Positions 5,188 to 5,500 of a DNA stretch of 5,500 nt are shown one piece after another. Made by a program: the position numbers and the translations under genes. The notes beneath the pieces are model-generated. The model was not told the origin of the DNA. It was given only the letters and a program-made list of their open reading frames with translations, and ran no database searches. Origin of the DNA: Bifidobacteriaceae bacterium (GTDB lineage: Bacteria; Actinomycetota; Actinomycetes; Actinomycetales; WQXJ01); contig JAIRXV010000085.1 of NCBI GenBank assembly GCA_031268115.1, forward strand, positions 1-5,500, in the 5' to 3' direction. Position 1 is the first letter of the stretch; the number at the start of each line of letters is the position of its first letter.

Positions 5188-5500
5188 ATGAGTTTGAAAT
5201 CCCTTGCCGCTGTGCTGGGTGCGGTGGCTGTGGCCGTCACCGGCGTGCTGGCCCCTGTCCAGGCGTCCGCTGACGATGGCGTTCCCCTCGACCCGTGGAC
5301 CCGTGTCGCGGTCGGTTCGTACCACATGGTGGCCATCGATCCCGACGGTCAGGTGCGGGCTTGGGGCGATAACACCTATGGCCAACTCGGGGACGGATCG
5401 CAAACCCAGTCGACCGATCCGGTGCGCGTGGAGGGTGTCGGGAATGCGGTTGCCGTGGCCGCGTATGACCAGTTTTCGGTTGCGGTCACGGGTTCGGGGC
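5188..5500 (+). CDS. Secreted RCC1-repeat protein, 3' partial
   Basis: The 104 visible residues begin with a classical Sec signal peptide: MSLK, a hydrophobic stretch at 5-22 (SLAAVLGAVAVAVTGVLA), then an Ala-x-Ala site (ASA, 26-28) before DDGVPLD. The mature part opens directly into an RCC1 repeat (about 37-69, with HMVAIDPDGQVRAWGDNTYGQLGDG) and a second one starting near 86 (NAVAVAAYDQFSVAVTGSG). It shares the repeat type and orientation of the gene ending at 2339 and is probably a tandem paralogue with a similar extracellular role. The ATG is supported by AAGGAG five bases upstream and by the signal peptide. The rest of the gene, including any C-terminal Ig-like domains, lies beyond the window. 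Confidence 0.9.
   Translation, partial: MSLKSLAAVLGAVAVAVTGVLAPVQASADDGVPLDPWTRVAVGSYHMVAIDPDGQVRAWGDNTYGQLGDGSQTQSTDPVRVEGVGNAVAVAAYDQFSVAVTGSG

Overview
The window comes from a high-GC bacterium, most likely an actinobacterium. The grounds are strong G/C preference at third codon positions, a leaderless-type promoter in front of a toxin-antitoxin operon, Ala/Val/Arg-rich proteins, and recombinase-type helix-turn-helix (HTH) pieces common in that phylum. I cannot name a genus from the sequence.

Layout. Two large genes for secreted RCC1-repeat (beta-propeller) proteins lie in the same direction at the two ends. The left one (to 2339) is cut at its 5' end by the window edge and ends in a Pro/Ala/Gly-rich linker plus two bacterial Ig-like (Big2-type) domains. 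The right one (from 5188) starts with a strong ribosome binding site and a clear signal peptide and runs off the window. They look like tandem paralogues acting outside the cell or at its surface.

The roughly 2.85 kb between them (2340-5187) is an island of small modules and gene debris. From left to right it holds: a strong hairpin terminator (2359-2397); a shred of a recombinase HTH (about 2404-2460); a minus-strand zeta-toxin fragment (2514-2753), joined by an ATGA overlap to an HTH antitoxin that carries a one-base frameshift (2750-3200); a perfect palindrome upstream of that antitoxin (3214-3240); a small plus-strand HTH ORF related to recombinase C-termini (3359-3592); an apparently intact ribbon-helix-helix antitoxin and RelE/ParE-like toxin operon (3687-4312); a frameshifted, headless fragment resembling the YaaC-like family (4309 to about 4738); and a second, 3'-truncated copy of the zeta antitoxin with the same palindrome core (4714-5020).

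How the genes work together. The only module here that looks complete is the RHH/RelE pair. The antitoxin should bind its own promoter, where CATCT half-sites overlap the -10 region, and should neutralise the co-translated toxin. The zeta system appears to be decaying: the toxin lacks most of its C-terminus, one antitoxin is frameshifted, and the duplicate antitoxin lacks its C-terminal half and any toxin. The best new lead is the operator-like palindrome TGTCCC-CAATC-GGGACA, kept in both antitoxin copies although the flanking bases have diverged. The spacer between the RCC1 genes looks like a site that repeatedly received and lost mobile or defence-type modules. This is inference from the mix of remnants. 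No complete IS or attachment site is visible.
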